Below are positions 1 to 11,849 of a stretch of 64,000 nucleotides of DNA, in pieces. Origin of the DNA: Dryomyza anilis (taxonomy: Eukaryota; Arthropoda; Insecta; Diptera; Dryomyzidae); NCBI GenBank assembly GCA_951804985.1, contig OX638134.1:1550001-1614000 (forward strand), in the 5' to 3' direction. Position 1 is the first letter of the stretch. Each line of letters begins with the position of its first letter. The position numbers and the translations under genes are program-made. The notes beneath the pieces were generated by a model, which was not told the origin of the DNA, did no database searches, and worked only from the letters and a program-made list of their open reading frames with translations.

Positions 1-204
1 AGTGTGATGAATTTTGGTGTGGTGAGTTTCAATGTGGTGAGTTTCAATGTGGTGAGTTTTAGTGTGGTGAGTTTTAGTGTGGTGAATTTGATTGTGGTGA
101 ATTTTAGTATGGTGAGTTTTAGTGTGGTAAATTTTAGTGTGATGAGTTTTAGTGTGGTGAATTTTAGTGTGGTGAATTTTGATGTGGTTGATTTTGTTTT
201 CTAT
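1..204 (+). repeat. 15-bp minisatellite, GTGGTGAATTTTAGT type
   Basis: About thirteen tandem copies of a 15-bp unit close to GTGGTGAATTTTAGT, varying mainly at GAATTT/GAGTTT and TTTAGT/TTCAAT. The array is cut by the window edge. Because 15 is a multiple of three, the forward frame stays open and reads as a five-residue repeat; this follows from the repeat and is not evidence for a protein. The same unit recurs near 7640-7720. Confidence 0.9.
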
Positions 205-344
205 CCTTTTTTATTTTTCTGTTGTTTTTGAGTTATTGCTTAAGTTTTGTGCTTTTACTTTTGTGTTTGATTTTTGCTTTTGTTTTTGTATTTTTGCTTT
301 TGTATTTTTTGTTGTATTTGAGTTTTTTGTTTCATCTTCTTAGC

Positions 345-522
345 TTGTGTATGTGCCGAGATATGTCGTTTTGTAAGTTTAGGTTGTATAGGAGGTGCCA
401 CGCCCCTTTGTGCAATCTCGCCCAATTTGAGTTAAATCGGTTCAGCGGTTTACGCGTGATGCTGGAACAAACAGACAGACAGACTGACATACGGACCAAG
501 AGTTTTATATATATAGACAATA
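345..522 (+). mobile_element. possible 3' tail of an RTE-like non-LTR retrotransposon
   Basis: A compact GC-richer block contains GGAGGTGCCACGCCCC, AAATCGGTTCAGCGGTTTA, a GCGTGAT motif, a run of (ACAG)n-like bases and then a short TATATATA end. This layout resembles the 3' ends of RTE-type non-LTR elements in insects. No reverse transcriptase is present. The assignment rests on recalled motif resemblance only. Confidence 0.35.
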
Positions 523-2380
523 TATGATTTTGGCTTTCGAGTATCATACTTAAATAATAATATTCTCTCTAGCACAACTAAATATTTTGTTCATTTGATT
601 AAATATACATGTTTAAATTATGACATACATTGAAACAAGGTGTTGTACTCAATCATAATACGTTTGCTTACTTTTTTTACTTACTCTAACAAGATTTTTA
701 CATGTGAAAAATCAGGCACATGTTTTCAAGAATAATTTGGGGAATCAGGGCACAATATTGTTAAGCATACAATTGTTAAATCATGAATTATAATTAAAAA
801 TATCTTTATTATTATTAATTTATAATTGTGGCAATAATGTCAAGAGATAACCATAATGTACCTAATCATAAAAAAATCTAGCTAATCATAAACATAATGC
901 ACCGTAATATTTTCTGGAATATTTTCATGAATTAGTTACACAATTATTTTAAAAAATCACTAAGCATTTAATTTATTTTTGTCGCAATCATTAAATATTT
1001 ATATTAATTGTACAATTCAATCATAATATAATTTTATTAATTATTGTCTGAATGGTCCAATCATTTGTAATTATATGCAATATAACGAAAATCAACAATA
1101 ATCTTAGCAACCATATTATAACTACTGCAATTATAATTTGTTTGAGACAAACATATATTTTTCTACGTGTGTAATTTTGCAAATTTTTCATTTGTATTCC
1201 ATTTAATAACCCTTAGAATTTATGACAATTTAAATGCGATAAGACGCGTATAGCTCATTAAGCACATTTTTTATCACCGCCATATGTTTTGTCTTCAAAA
1301 CTTTTTCGAAAGTAATTTCTGGGCACGTGCTTGGCTTAAACACAAAAAACATTTGCAAAGAACAATTGCAAAAATGTCATTTTCAAACGTAAAATAGCCA
1401 TTTGCCAAGATGTCAATTTGGTCGCCAGTACCAGCGCCTTTCGCCTGACAATAAATTGAGATTATGTTGCTGGAAAAAAAAAAACGCTGCACAAATTTAT
1501 TGAAGTCAGCATGGCGCTGCCACCTTGCATTATTCTTTTTTTTCTCATCTCTGCAGCAATTAGCATTTTAGCCATTTTATTTTCTTGTGGCAGCAACAAT
1601 GACACAAAATAAGTTAATAGCAGGCAGCAACAACTTGCAGCAAATGTCATAACTTTATTTTGTACTCTTGCGTATTTTTTTTTTAATTTTATTTCAGACA
1701 TTTTTTTCAACATGGTTCATGTGTCTGTCCACTTCCGCCAAATGTCGTTTATAATGAAATTTCATATTTTTTCTATTTCATTTTTTGTGCTGCTTGCATT
1801 AACTGCCAGCGGGCATTTACTGTCACAGTTGCACAGTCTACTGTATGCTCTTCAATTCTTTTTTTTCTTTTTTCTGCTTTTTTTTTTGGTACGTAGTGCC
1901 GCCTCAGCGAAAGTCTGCCAACTTCCGTCCGTTCGTGTGGCAACATCAGCGGCTTATGTTGAACTTAGGCAGGCAGGCTGCTGTTTTTACAAAAAAATAT
2001 GAAATATTTTTTTTATACCGCAAGCATAACGTAGTTTGTCATTTTTACGTGTTGCAAAGTAGAAACTTTTTATGTTGTTGTGGGTAGCATGAGGCCCTTT
2101 TTACTGCCTTTTACTCTATGCTACGTTTTCACGTTTTCTCGCACCGTAAGATTTATAATTAAGATACGGTTTGAGCAGCAATTGCTGCTGAATTTATGGC
2201 ACAGCAACACCAACTGCTGTTGCTGCTGCTCCTACTGTTGCCGTGCGAAGGACGCTGCCAAAGGATGCTCCATTCATTTATCATGCCACTCATTTTTGCT
2301 CAACTTTCTCACTTATAATATGCATTTTTTTTCTTTTGAATTAAATTTTATTTTTTAATTACGCGTTGTAGATTCTGTTA
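523..2380. other. no gene recognised; AT-rich, then T-tract-rich unique DNA
   Basis: Bases 523-1290 are very AT-rich without recognisable repeats. Bases 1290-2360 are more complex, with long T tracts (for example around 1674-1684 and 1856-1887) and a TGCTGCTG patch near 2180-2240. Short open frames on both strands arise from T-rich codons and show no family signature. Confidence 0.5.
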
Positions 2381-2739
2381 CAGATTGGATTCTGTGTAAG
2401 TAATGTAATTTTACGGCATTTAGGCGCATTAAAGTGCTGGAAATACGTGGTACTTCCAAGGTAAACTCAAATTAATGCAGATATTTTTCATTTTTTGAGT
2501 TTAGTTTTTAACATTTTAGTTAAAATTTAAATATTCATTGAATTTCAATAATTTCCTGAAGAAAAGTGATCTTCCCTAATAAATTCAAATTCAGTCCTGA
2601 ATATAACAGTCTGTTAAATTCACTTAAATATTCATTCTAGAACTCTTTTTGATATTTAGGCATAACTTTTCAGTACTAAATTCAATTCTTAATTATGGAA
2701 TTTATTCAAGACCTGAAGACCTAACACTAAAAAGTAAAA

Positions 2740-3500
2740 CAGATGGAAAAAAGTTAGTAATTTTGGTTTTTAGCTAGGACTATTCTCTGTATAAACATAT
2801 ATCATTTTTTATTTTTTATTAGATACTGAATGGAAAAAAAAATTAACTAAAAAAATAGTCTAAAAAAATCTACATTTCTTGAGTTTAGATCCGAATATCT
2901 TAAAAACAAATGGGAATTTTATCATGTATTAGAAAAATGAAATTAGTCTTGACAATTTAAAGCTAAATTGCGTTTAAATTTTGTCGATACTGTATTTGTA
3001 TTATTCTAAAAAGTTTTTGAAATGGGCCTTAAATTTTCAAAACTAAAAAAAAAATATTTTTTGACAGAAACTGTGCTGATAGGGCATATTTTAAAAATAA
3101 GAACCGATAAATAAAAGTTAGTAATCTTTATCGTTAGGTTGAACATTTTCATATTTATCATTAGATCCAAAATATTAAAAAAATCATCAAAACAAAGACT
3201 AAAAAAATCATTATTTTTCTAGTTTAAATTCAAATATCTTAAAAACTTAGCGGAACAATATAATTTATTGGTATATAGTAATTAGTCCTGACAATTGACA
3301 GAAAAATTGCGTTAACATTTTTTTGAAAAACTAGTTTTGTAAGAGACTGTAATTGTTTCATCTTAGAAAGTGTTTGAAAGGGGCCAAAAATGACCAAAAC
3401 TATTTTCTTGAAAACGGTACGTAATAGAAAAAAACTGAGTATGCAGTCAAAATCGGCACACGCGAGTTATATAGAAATGATATATAATATGTCCAAAGAA
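2740..3500 (+). repeat. dispersed AT-rich repeat R, two adjacent copies
   Basis: Two stretches (about 2760-3060 and 3120-3480) share an order of motifs: a TTTAGATCC/TTTAAATTC block, AAATATCTTAAAAAC, AATTAGTC(T/C)TGACAATT and a following AAATTGCGTT(T/A)AA. The same series occurs near 31.75-32.2 kb and 43.8-44.3 kb, so this is an old interspersed repeat. No terminal repeats or coding capacity are visible and its class is unknown. Confidence 0.55.
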
Positions 3501-4479
3501 ATATTCGACATGAGTAAAGTTTTTATTCAGTTTTGAAATTATTTCAAAACAAAGGTTTCGTAATTTAGCCTGGCAGGAGCTTTGAGGCATGAATACAGAT
3601 CTGAAAAAAGTGATATTTTCTGATTTATTCAACAATTCTACAATAAAATTTAATTTTCTATAACATTTATAATTTCTCCCCAATTAAATTTGATAGTTGA
3701 CGCCTATTATTTACAACAATTTAACTATTTCCCCATATTCCGTTCTTTTTACGAGATTTTTCATTTAATTTTTTCACCAATTTGGACACAAATTTAACGC
3801 CTATTATATGATTCACTCTGCATCCTCGGACACATTGTGAGCGCCCAACGAAGCATGATCAATACGAGCGTAATCGCCGCCGCCGCCTCGGTAATTGACC
3901 AATCAATTCCGTCATTGTTCGCATTTATAACGCGCCGGCTGCTCATTTTTTACACCCAATACATGCCGTCCATTCGTACCACCAGATAGCACCACCACCT
4001 CATGTGGTTCGTTGGACTGACCGAACGACCGTTGCTCATTGAGCATCAGCCATTATTACATTTGAAATTTAATGAAATTAATTAAGAGCTCTTTTTTGCA
4101 GTTCCCAGAGCACAGCATTTACCAACTTTAAAAATGCTGTGCGAAATTTTACAAATAATGACAACTTCCGTTTTTCCGTCATGTCATGGCGGAAAAATTA
4201 TACGCTTCGCTCGAAAGAAAACTTTTCGTTGCGCTTCTTCATTTAATGCGTAAAGAATGGAAAACTTTTTGGCCAACAACGAACGGCAAACGACAAAGTG
4301 TGAATGGCAAAGATGAAGCAGATAATGAAGTCGCTATGCAGTGCAGAACAACTCTACAAAACATATGCGTCAAGTTTTTGGTGAAATTTTTAATCAGAAT
4401 TCAAATCAGCCGCAACAACTGCAATGGAAATGGCACGCCTTACAATTCGCATAAAGTAAAATTAAATTTTCAACTTTAG
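3501..4479. other. unique segment with a GC-richer island
   Basis: No gene is recognised. About 3826-4075 is richer in GC and CpG (GCGCCCAACG, CGCCGCCGCC, CGCGCCGGC) than anything around it. An open frame at 4186-4479 lacks any recognisable domain. This could be a regulatory island, by inference only. Confidence 0.4.
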
Positions 4480-5815
4480 TTTTTATTGAAAATTTTATAA
4501 ATTTTTTAGTTTTTTAGAAATTGAATTTTATGTGACAAATTGAAATTTTAACATAAAATTGAAAATTTTAATTTTTAGTGAACAATTAAAATTTTATTGA
4601 ACAATTTAAAATTTAGTAAAAAATTGGATTTTAAGTGTTGAATTAATTTTTGTGAAAAATTGAAATTAATTTTTGTGACAAATTTAATTTTTAGTGAAAA
4701 ATTGAATTTTTTAGAGAAAATTTGAATTTTTTGTGAAAAATTGAATTTTTTGTGAAAAATTTGAATTTTTAGTGAAAATTTGTATTTTTAGTGAAAAATT
4801 TAACTTTTAGTAAAAAATTTAATTTATAATGAAAAACTGAATTTTTAGTGAAAATTTGAATTTTTAGTGAAAAATTGAATTTTTAGTGAAAAATTTACTT
4901 TATAGTGAAAAATTAAATTTTTAGTTTAAAATTGAATTTTTACTGACAATTTGAATTTTTAGTGAAAAATTGAATTTTTAGTGAAAAATTGAATTTTTAG
5001 TGAAAAATTGAATTTTTAGTGAAAAATTGAATTTTTAGTGAAAAATTGAATTTTTAGTGAAAAATTGAATTTTTAGTGAAAAATTGAATTTTTAGTGAAA
5101 ATTTGAATTTTTAATGAAAAATTGAATTTTTAATGAAAAATTGAATTTTTAATGAAAAATTTAATTTTTAATGAAAAATTGAATTTATAGTGAAAAATTG
5201 ATTTTTAATGAAAAATTATTTAGTGAAAAATTGTATTTTTAATGAAAATTTGAATTTTTAGTGAAAAATTGAATTTTTAGTGAAAAATTGAATTGTTAGT
5301 GAAAAATTGAATTTTTAGTGAAAAATTGAATTTTTAGTGAAAATTTGAATTTTTAGTGTAAAATTGAATTTTTTAGTGAGAAATTGAATTTTTAGTGTAA
5401 AATTGAATTTTTACTGAAAAATTGATTTTTTAGTGAAAAATTGAATTTTTAGTGAAAAATTGAATCTGAATTTTTTAGTGAAAAATTGAATTTTTATTGA
5501 AAAATTTAATATATAGTGAAAATTTAATTTTTAGTGAAAAATTTAATTTTGAGTGAAAAATTTAATAATTTAGTGAAAAACTGAATTTTTAGTGAAAATT
5601 TGAATTTTTTGTGAAAAACTGAATTTTTAGTGAAAAATTGAATTTTGAGTAAAAATTTAATTTTTAGTGAAAAATTAAATTGTAGTGAAAAATTTAATTT
5701 TTAGTGAAAATTTAATTTTTAGTGAAAATTTTAATTTTTAGTGAAAAATTTAATTGTTAGTGAAAAATTGGATTTTTAGTGAAAAATTGAATTTTATGTG
5801 ATAAATAGAATTTTG
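4480..5815 (+). repeat. 19-bp minisatellite array 1 (AGTG loop)
   Basis: Roughly 70 copies (length divided by 19) of GAATTTTTAGTGAAAAATT. Each monomer is an inverted repeat AATTTTT/AAAAATT around AGTG. The centre (about 4975-5100) is nearly uniform, while both edges are degenerate, with loops such as TGTG, AATG and ACTG. This pattern is normal for an array homogenised in its middle. Confidence 0.97.
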
Positions 5816-7489
5816 TGTAAAGTTTTAATTACTAATACAAATTTTTATTTTTAATAAAACAAAAAAAATCAAATTCGAAATGTTCATTGATTTCTTTATT
5901 CATTGGTCAGCTCTTCAATATTCATAGTAGAAGAATTTCATGATAATAGGCATTTCCAACAATTAACCCTAAACAAACGACTATATGTTTTTCGCTTCGT
6001 TTCTTTTTTCTCGTTGCTCTGTGCCTTTTTTCGCACAATTTCCATAGCCTGTAAAAATCCCGCACAACTCAATGGCGTAAATGGACAAAGTTCGACCAGC
6101 CATAACCCCATGCGGCAGACAGCAGGTCCAAGATATATTGTGCAAATATCAAATCCTGACGGCGCACATCAAGTGTAGTCGTTCGGAGTATTCGATGCGC
6201 AGTACCTCGTTAAAGGGTGCAGTTGATGCTCTTCGCAGCGTGCGGACGGACGCTATTGGAAGGGCAGGGCAAACGGGTTGAGTTGTTGTCGTACTTTGGC
6301 CAAAGTTTGCGCGGAGTCTGGCGCAGGGTCTGGACACTGAGGGCACTTGATAGGCCGGCTGTTATGTTATGGCTCTATAGTGAACGTTGTAATGATGAAG
6401 CGGATGACGAGTATGCGAAGGATGTTGCTGCTCCGTTGCTACAACGCATTAATCTTGTTAATGACGAAACTGAATCAGCGTTTTAATCGACCGAGGAGCC
6501 ATGGCGGTAAAACATATGAACGGCAAAAGTTTTTCGATTTTATTTTAAAACAAAATACGTGGTTTCAATGTGGCAAGTAGTGGCACAAAAATATTTCTCA
6601 AAAAAATTTTAAATATTTTTTTAAATTTTCAAACTGTTTTAATTATTAGCAGCGCTAATTGCAGTGCCACCCACCGCAACCAATTTGAATATGACATTGA
6701 GTTATGGTTCGTCTGTTTCACCAACAGATGACGCCACTGGCGGTGCCTGTTTCATGCCACCATCCATGTGCGGCGCAAACAAAGTGGCTGCTCATAAACA
6801 CATGACGTTGCACTTTGTCTCCACTTGGCCTCTGCACTGCGGTGCAGAGCAGAGCAGCTGCTGATTGCCCTGCTACTATTGCATGTCAGGCAGACACTTG
6901 ACTCAGTGAAGTGCGTCGTTCGTTTTCGTCGTCGCCGTGCATCAACCATGACCCATTCATAAAATTAACTTTAAATGACATTTCGCTGAGCTGTGCAAAA
7001 TGCCATCAAGCGTTGCAAATAACGTACAACCGACCCAACACCCAAACGTCCGACCAGCCCCCCAGCACTCCAACTGAAACTGATACAAATGCCAATGTTG
7101 TTGATGTTGCTGAGATCATAAAAATGACAAGATTTAGCATTTCATTCGGTTATTTAATGAAGACGAGCCTCCCATTTGACGGTTTTCCGTCGCAGCTGCC
7201 AATTAATGATGACGGCCTAATTTCGGTTAAATATGACGAAGTACTCAAGCGTGAAGTGGCATTGATTAGCTTCATTGCGATGCTGTTTTTTAGATAATGA
7301 GGTCAGCGATTTTAAGTCAGTTACTGCTGAGTGAGTAATATCGACATGACAACGGCATGTCAATCAATTTCTGATGTAATTAGATATTTTTGGTTTTAAG
7401 CAGTTTAGTTTTAAAATTATCAAATCTGTAGAAAATAATGACATATTTCAAAACACATTTTGAAAGAAAATGATTCTTCTCCAAAACAA
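5816..7489. other. unique, higher-complexity segment; no gene recognised
   Basis: Bases 6050-6500 and 6660-7300 are the most GC-rich and least repetitive part of the first 10 kb. Open frames of 89 codons (6217-6486) and 128 codons (6911-7297) exist on the plus strand, but neither shows a domain, a signal peptide or convincing codon bias. A cis-regulatory island or a lineage-specific non-coding transcript is possible. Confidence 0.4.
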
Positions 7490-7504
7490 CTTTACACAAA
7501 GACT

Positions 7505-7725
7505 AGAATTCAGTAGAATTCTTTCCCATGAAATTCTTCCCCGTAGAATTCTTTCCCGGAGAATTCTTCCCCGTAGAATTCTTCCCCGTAGAGTTTTTCC
7601 CCGTAGAATTCTTCCCCGTAGAGTTTTTCCCGGTAGAAGTTTTAGTGTGGTGAGTTTACAGTTTGGTTAGTTTCGGTGTGGTGAATTTTGATGTGGTGAA
7701 TTTCAGTGTGGTGAGTTTAAAGAAT
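7505..7725 (+). repeat. two abutting 15-bp minisatellites
   Basis: Bases 7505-7638 are about nine copies of a 15-bp unit close to AGAATTCTTCCCCGT. It is followed directly by about five copies of the GTGGTGAATTTTAGT unit seen at the window start. Both have exactly the same period but unlike sequences, and the junction is at about 7638-7645. Confidence 0.85.
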
Positions 7726-8020
7726 TAGGGGTGTTTGGTATATCCTGTTGTGAAATATCTTGATATCACAAAATAAGTGTCGACATTAGACTGACAATGG
7801 AAAATCATGATTTCGAATCGAGAGGAGGTCACCCCCTAGAAATGCTCTATTGGATAAGAAAATCGATGTGAAGAATTTTCAGCGAAATCCGAATATGGGA
7901 AATGGACCCGCCGGGACCTCAAAGTATGCGTTTTCGTACCGAAATCAACAATTTCTCCATCCTCCATCCATCGATTTTGTATACTTAATCGACGGGGAAA
8001 ATGCAAGTGTTTCAAAATAT

Positions 8021-8389
8021 TGTTACGAAAAGAGGTAGTTTGCCTCATTGTGCAAGCAATCAACAAGAATATATGAGACGCAAGACAATTCAGCGTAATG
8101 TGTTAGAAAGAGACGGAAGAGGCAGTATGTGAGAAGGACATGGGAGATCAGTAAATTAAAACACATAAGTGCGAATGAGATGCAAATAGTATGCAGCATT
8201 CACGTAAATTATAGAATGTTCTCGTAGCCTGTCGAACTGATGCATGCGGTATATAAGGGCGCCGCATCGTTGTTAGTTAAGGTGAATTAATAAAGTTATT
8301 TGTTGTAATTTACCCCAAACATAAGAGTATTTTTATTTTGTACAAAATTCAGAGATACGAACTTGTCCGAACACTGAATTTTCGTAAGA
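8021..8389 (+). mobile_element. solo LTR (retrotransposon family L), copy 1
   Basis: The segment starts TGTTACG and ends GTAAGA, against TGTTAC...GTAACA in the better copy at 35093-35593. It shares with that copy AAAGAGGTA near the 5' end, AGACAATTCAGCG, GTCGAACTGATGCATGC, the promoter GGGCGCCGCATC and CCAAACATAAGAGT near the 3' end. It is flanked by ATAT on both sides (8017-8020 and 8390-8393), the 4-bp duplication expected of many LTR integrases. No internal retrotransposon sequence adjoins, so this is a solo LTR left by recombination. It is about 130 bp shorter than copy 2 because of a deletion after the promoter region. Confidence 0.8.
8250..8265 (+). promoter_or_regulatory. TATA-box promoter inside LTR copy 1
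   Basis: TATATAAGGGCGCCGC lies in the middle of the LTR and is conserved with TATATGAGGGCGCCGC at 35326-35341. A candidate polyadenylation signal AATAAA follows at 8289-8294. This is the order expected for an LTR promoter and terminator. Confidence 0.55.
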
Positions 8390-8409
8390 ATATATATTTT
8401 TTCTTTCTA

Positions 8410-8424
8410 ATAAGGAGTATACGT
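8410..8424 (+). repeat. 15-bp target-site duplication, left copy
   Basis: ATAAGGAGTATACGT here is repeated exactly at 8762-8776. The two copies bracket the SINE and show that it was inserted by target-primed reverse transcription. Confidence 0.9.
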
Positions 8425-8761
8425 GTAGCGTCGGTAGCTCGTCTGGTTAGTGCGTTGGACTACGAGCGAAAAGTCGCTGGTGCATTCGACTACGAGCCGA
8501 AAGGCCCGCGGTTCGATCCCCAGCGACTACCAACATCTTTTTCGTAGAAAACATTTTTCTATGCGACGCTACCTCTCGGCAGTAAATGGCAAACCTACGA
8601 GAGTAACACATTGCCTATGAAAAGCTCTCACCCGCCGTTCGGATTCGGCAATAAACTGTAGGTCCCACCACTTTGAGTACAAATATAACACGCACAGCTC
8701 AAAATAGCGAGAAAGCTCGGCCTAAGTTCTAATGGTACTGTAGTGCCAAACTATTATTATT
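8425..8761 (+). mobile_element. tRNA-derived SINE, copy 1
   Basis: A 337-bp element with a tRNA-like 5' region: a pol III A box TAGCTCGTCTGGTTAG at 8435-8450 and a B box GGTTCGATCCC at 8510-8520, ending in CCAGCGACTACCA like a tRNA 3' arm. A tRNA-unrelated body follows and then an (ATT)n tail. Perfect 15-bp duplications flank it. A 30-bp tandem duplication between the two boxes (8446-8475 and 8476-8505, sharing GACTACGAGC) widens the A-B spacing and is absent from the second copy at 61976-62267. The body motifs CCGCCGTTCGGATTC and CCACCACTTTG are shared with that copy. The family name is unknown to me. Confidence 0.88.
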
Positions 8762-8776
8762 ATAAGGAGTATACGT
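8762..8776 (+). repeat. 15-bp target-site duplication, right copy
   Basis: Exact repeat of ATAAGGAGTATACGT at 8410-8424, directly after the (ATT)n tail of the SINE. Confidence 0.9.
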
Positions 8777-9221
8777 AACAGTTATTTTAAAAAACATTTT
8801 AACTGTTTGTGTAATAAATTTTTTTTTATTTTTTTAATTGTTTGTACAATTGTACAGTTTAGAATATGCATTTAAAATCAAAATTGATGTATTAAATGTC
8901 CATAGGAAATTACTGATTTCACAAATGTATAGTCTATAGTATAGTCTGTTCGGGTAAATTTCTACTCGATTTAATGTCGATCTTTTCTCAGAAAGTTTGA
9001 AGAATGTAGATAGCATAGCACCATTTATACATGTAGAGTGAGACATGTTTTGATTTTCTTCCAACAAAAGTATATTCGAATAATTTTTAAATTATTTTGA
9101 AATGCCTGCTCCATTGATTAGTTCATGACCAAACTCTTTCATTAACAGAATACCATTTATATGCTTTTTAATTGATTTTTGACTTTTCAAAACAGCTGAA
9201 TTTCTGACTTGTTGAAAAATC
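8777..9221. other. AT-rich unique DNA, nothing recognised
   Basis: No repeat, RNA gene or coding signature is visible. Confidence 0.4.
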
Positions 9222-9838
9222 TTGGGGTAAAGTGGGAAATTTTTTACATAATGAAGTCAAAATGTTGGTTTTCATTGGTTTGTGGCCAAGGTTGAAGTTT
9301 TTTCTTGCCTAAACCAATTAAATTATTCATTTAACACAATGTTTTTAGTAAAATTACAACAAACATTACCTAAATTACGTTTCCCACTTTACCCCAGAAT
9401 ATGTTTCCTACTTTACCCCAATATCGAAATTTCAACCTAACTTAGCAATCTTAAATTATTTTCAAAGCCCGTTTGTATTTCAAAAGATATATTATAAAAA
9501 AAATATATATAAAAAAAAATATATAAAAAAAAATTATATATAAAAAAAATATATATAAAAAAAATATATATAAAAAAATATATATATAATAAAAAAAAAT
9601 ATATAAAAACAACACAAATTTGCACTTTTTGATAGCAAACAACAGCACTATAATTTTTTTTGTTTTACTTGTTCTCGAAATGCAATAAACAGATATGAAA
9701 TTGATTATAATCAGGAATAAACAAGTTGATGGCACATTCAGAAGCATTTGACAATTGTTTTTATTTTTCTAAATACAAAAACATGTCGAAAAATTGCATT
9801 TTCCCACATTACCACATGTCCCACTTCACCCCAGGCAC
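9222..9838. repeat. segment bounded by inverted GGGGTAAAGTGGGA motifs
   Basis: TTGGGGTAAAGTGGGAAAT at 9222-9240 is met in inverted form at about 9380-9397 (TTCCCACTTTACCCCAG), 9405-9420 (TTCCTACTTTACCCCA) and, slightly decayed, 9819-9835 (TCCCACTTCACCCCAGG). The outer pair would make a ~615-bp inverted-repeat element and the inner pair a ~175-bp one. I cannot tell which pair is the original termini, and no target duplication is clear. Confidence 0.5.
9484..9607. repeat. A-tract/(TA)n low-complexity array
   Basis: About seven units near 17 bp of seven to nine A bases followed by TATATATA. It lies inside the segment bounded by the GGGGTAAAGTGGGA motifs. Confidence 0.85.
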
Positions 9839-11849
9839 CACTATATAATTATAATTCGTTTGACTATAAAAGATGTTTACATTTATGTCTAAAAATAAAA
9901 AAAATATATTCATGACTAAAATATAACACACTTATTTAAATATTTCATTCAATAAAATAAAAAAAAAAACTAAATATTATCGAAATTAGTTCTAGAAAGC
10001 TTCGAGGCTTCGAAAGTCTCCAAGACATGTCATACTAGAGACTTGTTTTTAGTATTTGTTTTTTTTAATCTCCTCAAGTACATTTTACTATTTTCAATCA
10101 TTGAAGTGTAGAGATCATTATACAAAGCTCATTATGAAATCGAAAGAGTTGAAAATGTTTATTTATCGATACACCCGTATCATTTAATGAATATATGCTT
10201 ATTTTTCGAATATCTATTAAATTATTTAATGTATTTGTTAAATTCACTTCTACATCAATTAAATATAATATTAAGTTTTTGTATTTTTAACCACCTATAT
10301 TGTTTTTAATCAATTAGAAATTTTATTCCAATTCTTAAATTTACTATAAAATTGCAGTACAATTTTTTGTACGCTTGATAAAAATAAATAACAATCATTT
10401 ACAACTGCCAGCCATGTTTAAATTTAAAATTCAAAACAAATTTCAAACCAACTGTCGCGCCAAGCAAATAAAAACGGCGCTTTGCATAAACAAAACAATC
10501 GTGCGTGAAACAGCTCTTGCAACAGGCGCATCACGAAACATATTTTGTTGATTCTTTTTCATTCGTCTGTGCAGCGGTAAATAAAACGAAAAACTTTTTC
10601 AAAGATTTTGTTAGAATGTTCGCAAAGTTTGGTTAGTGTCTTTTGTAGTTTTTCGCAGTTTTTAGATCTTTTCACCATAGAGTTTTATTATTTTTCGCAT
10701 ATTAAATAAGGCAAAATCTTATAAATTATATTCTGAAATAAACTAAAATCGTATATTGTGTCATACTTATTCGATTATATTGCTATAGTGCACTTTGGCC
10801 AAGTGTCCTTAGAATTTTGCACATATGCTCATCTTCAGACACTCAACGAACGACTCAACTCCACCACTATAAATTAAAACAAATTCATCCTTCAATAATT
10901 TCACAAAATGAAAATCAATTTCGAAATAAACGCAAATTTATTTCATGCAACTCAAGCATATTATTTAAACAACTGCAATCGAGTCGATGGCGGCTGGGTT
11001 GGGAAAATGTTCGGTCCTGAATGAAACAAAAATGTTCCATTACCTCAGCGAAAAGAGCTGGTCTCAGCTGCTTGCGAAATTCGCACAGATTTTGAGCAGA
11101 TGACGGCAGGACAAGAGCAGGGATTTACATTTTCATTTCTATTTCCATTTCCATTTATTTGCAACTCAAAATTTTCCACAAATTATGCTGTTGCAAATGC
11201 TACAAAAAGTAATTCAAAATCTCGTAAGATTTCTGAAGCGAAAGGCGGAGAGTCGAGCAGTCGAACAGTCGGAGATGTATGAAGTTGGAGGAGCAGATTA
11301 TCGCAAGGACATGATTTTTGGGGATTTCAAGTGCTTGTGGTTGGCGATGCGCTCTGTCAGGGCAGAGGCTGTAACATCAAAGCGAAATATAGTACAGTGT
11401 GTTTCTTTTTTATTATTTTACTTATTTTGTGGTATACAACTCGAGTGTCTTAACCTGCGAATCCTTTTGTTGAAATGCTGAAAAGGCGCAGCTGAGACGG
11501 GCTTTGTGCCGGGCGTCTGACGTATGGGCGGGGGCGTGGCAACAGGCTGCCTGTCACGAATGCCTGTCAACAACTGTGAACTGAAGCGAGTGACAAACGT
11601 TAAACACGTTTTATTGTCAAAGGAGGCGGCAAAGACATCGGCAAAGGACCCATTTTGGGTTCTCTCGTCTTTCTCACACTCGCCGACGTGCGCTGCTTGA
11701 CTTTGACATTTTGTGCATAAATGTCATGTCATTGGAAATGTCAACTCTAGGTTGTTCTTGATAGACAGAAAAAACGAGATTCATAAATTTTATGAATATT
11801 GTCGAGTTTCTCAATCAAGTAATAAATTCATAAAATTAATAAATGAATT
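9839..11849. other. unique DNA, AT-rich then higher complexity
   Basis: Bases 9839-10430 are AT-rich and featureless. Bases 10440-11720 are of higher complexity, including GCAACAGGCGCATCACG, GACGTATGGGCGGGGGCGTG and TCGCCGACGTGCGCTGC. Short open frames at 10817-11020 and 11185-11481 show no domain. A regulatory island is possible. Confidence 0.4.

Noticed and set aside
4..231. 75-codon open frame encoding a VVSFS-like five-residue repeat
   Set aside because: It is the direct translation of a 15-bp minisatellite with a stop-free frame; there is no other sign of coding.
6911..7297. 128-codon plus-strand frame in a GC-richer block
   Set aside because: No domain, signal peptide or codon pattern; kept only as a note on the unique segment.
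8425..8533. Functional tRNA gene
   Set aside because: A and B boxes are present, but a 30-bp duplication separates them, the acceptor stem pairs poorly, and a SINE body, tail and target duplication follow.
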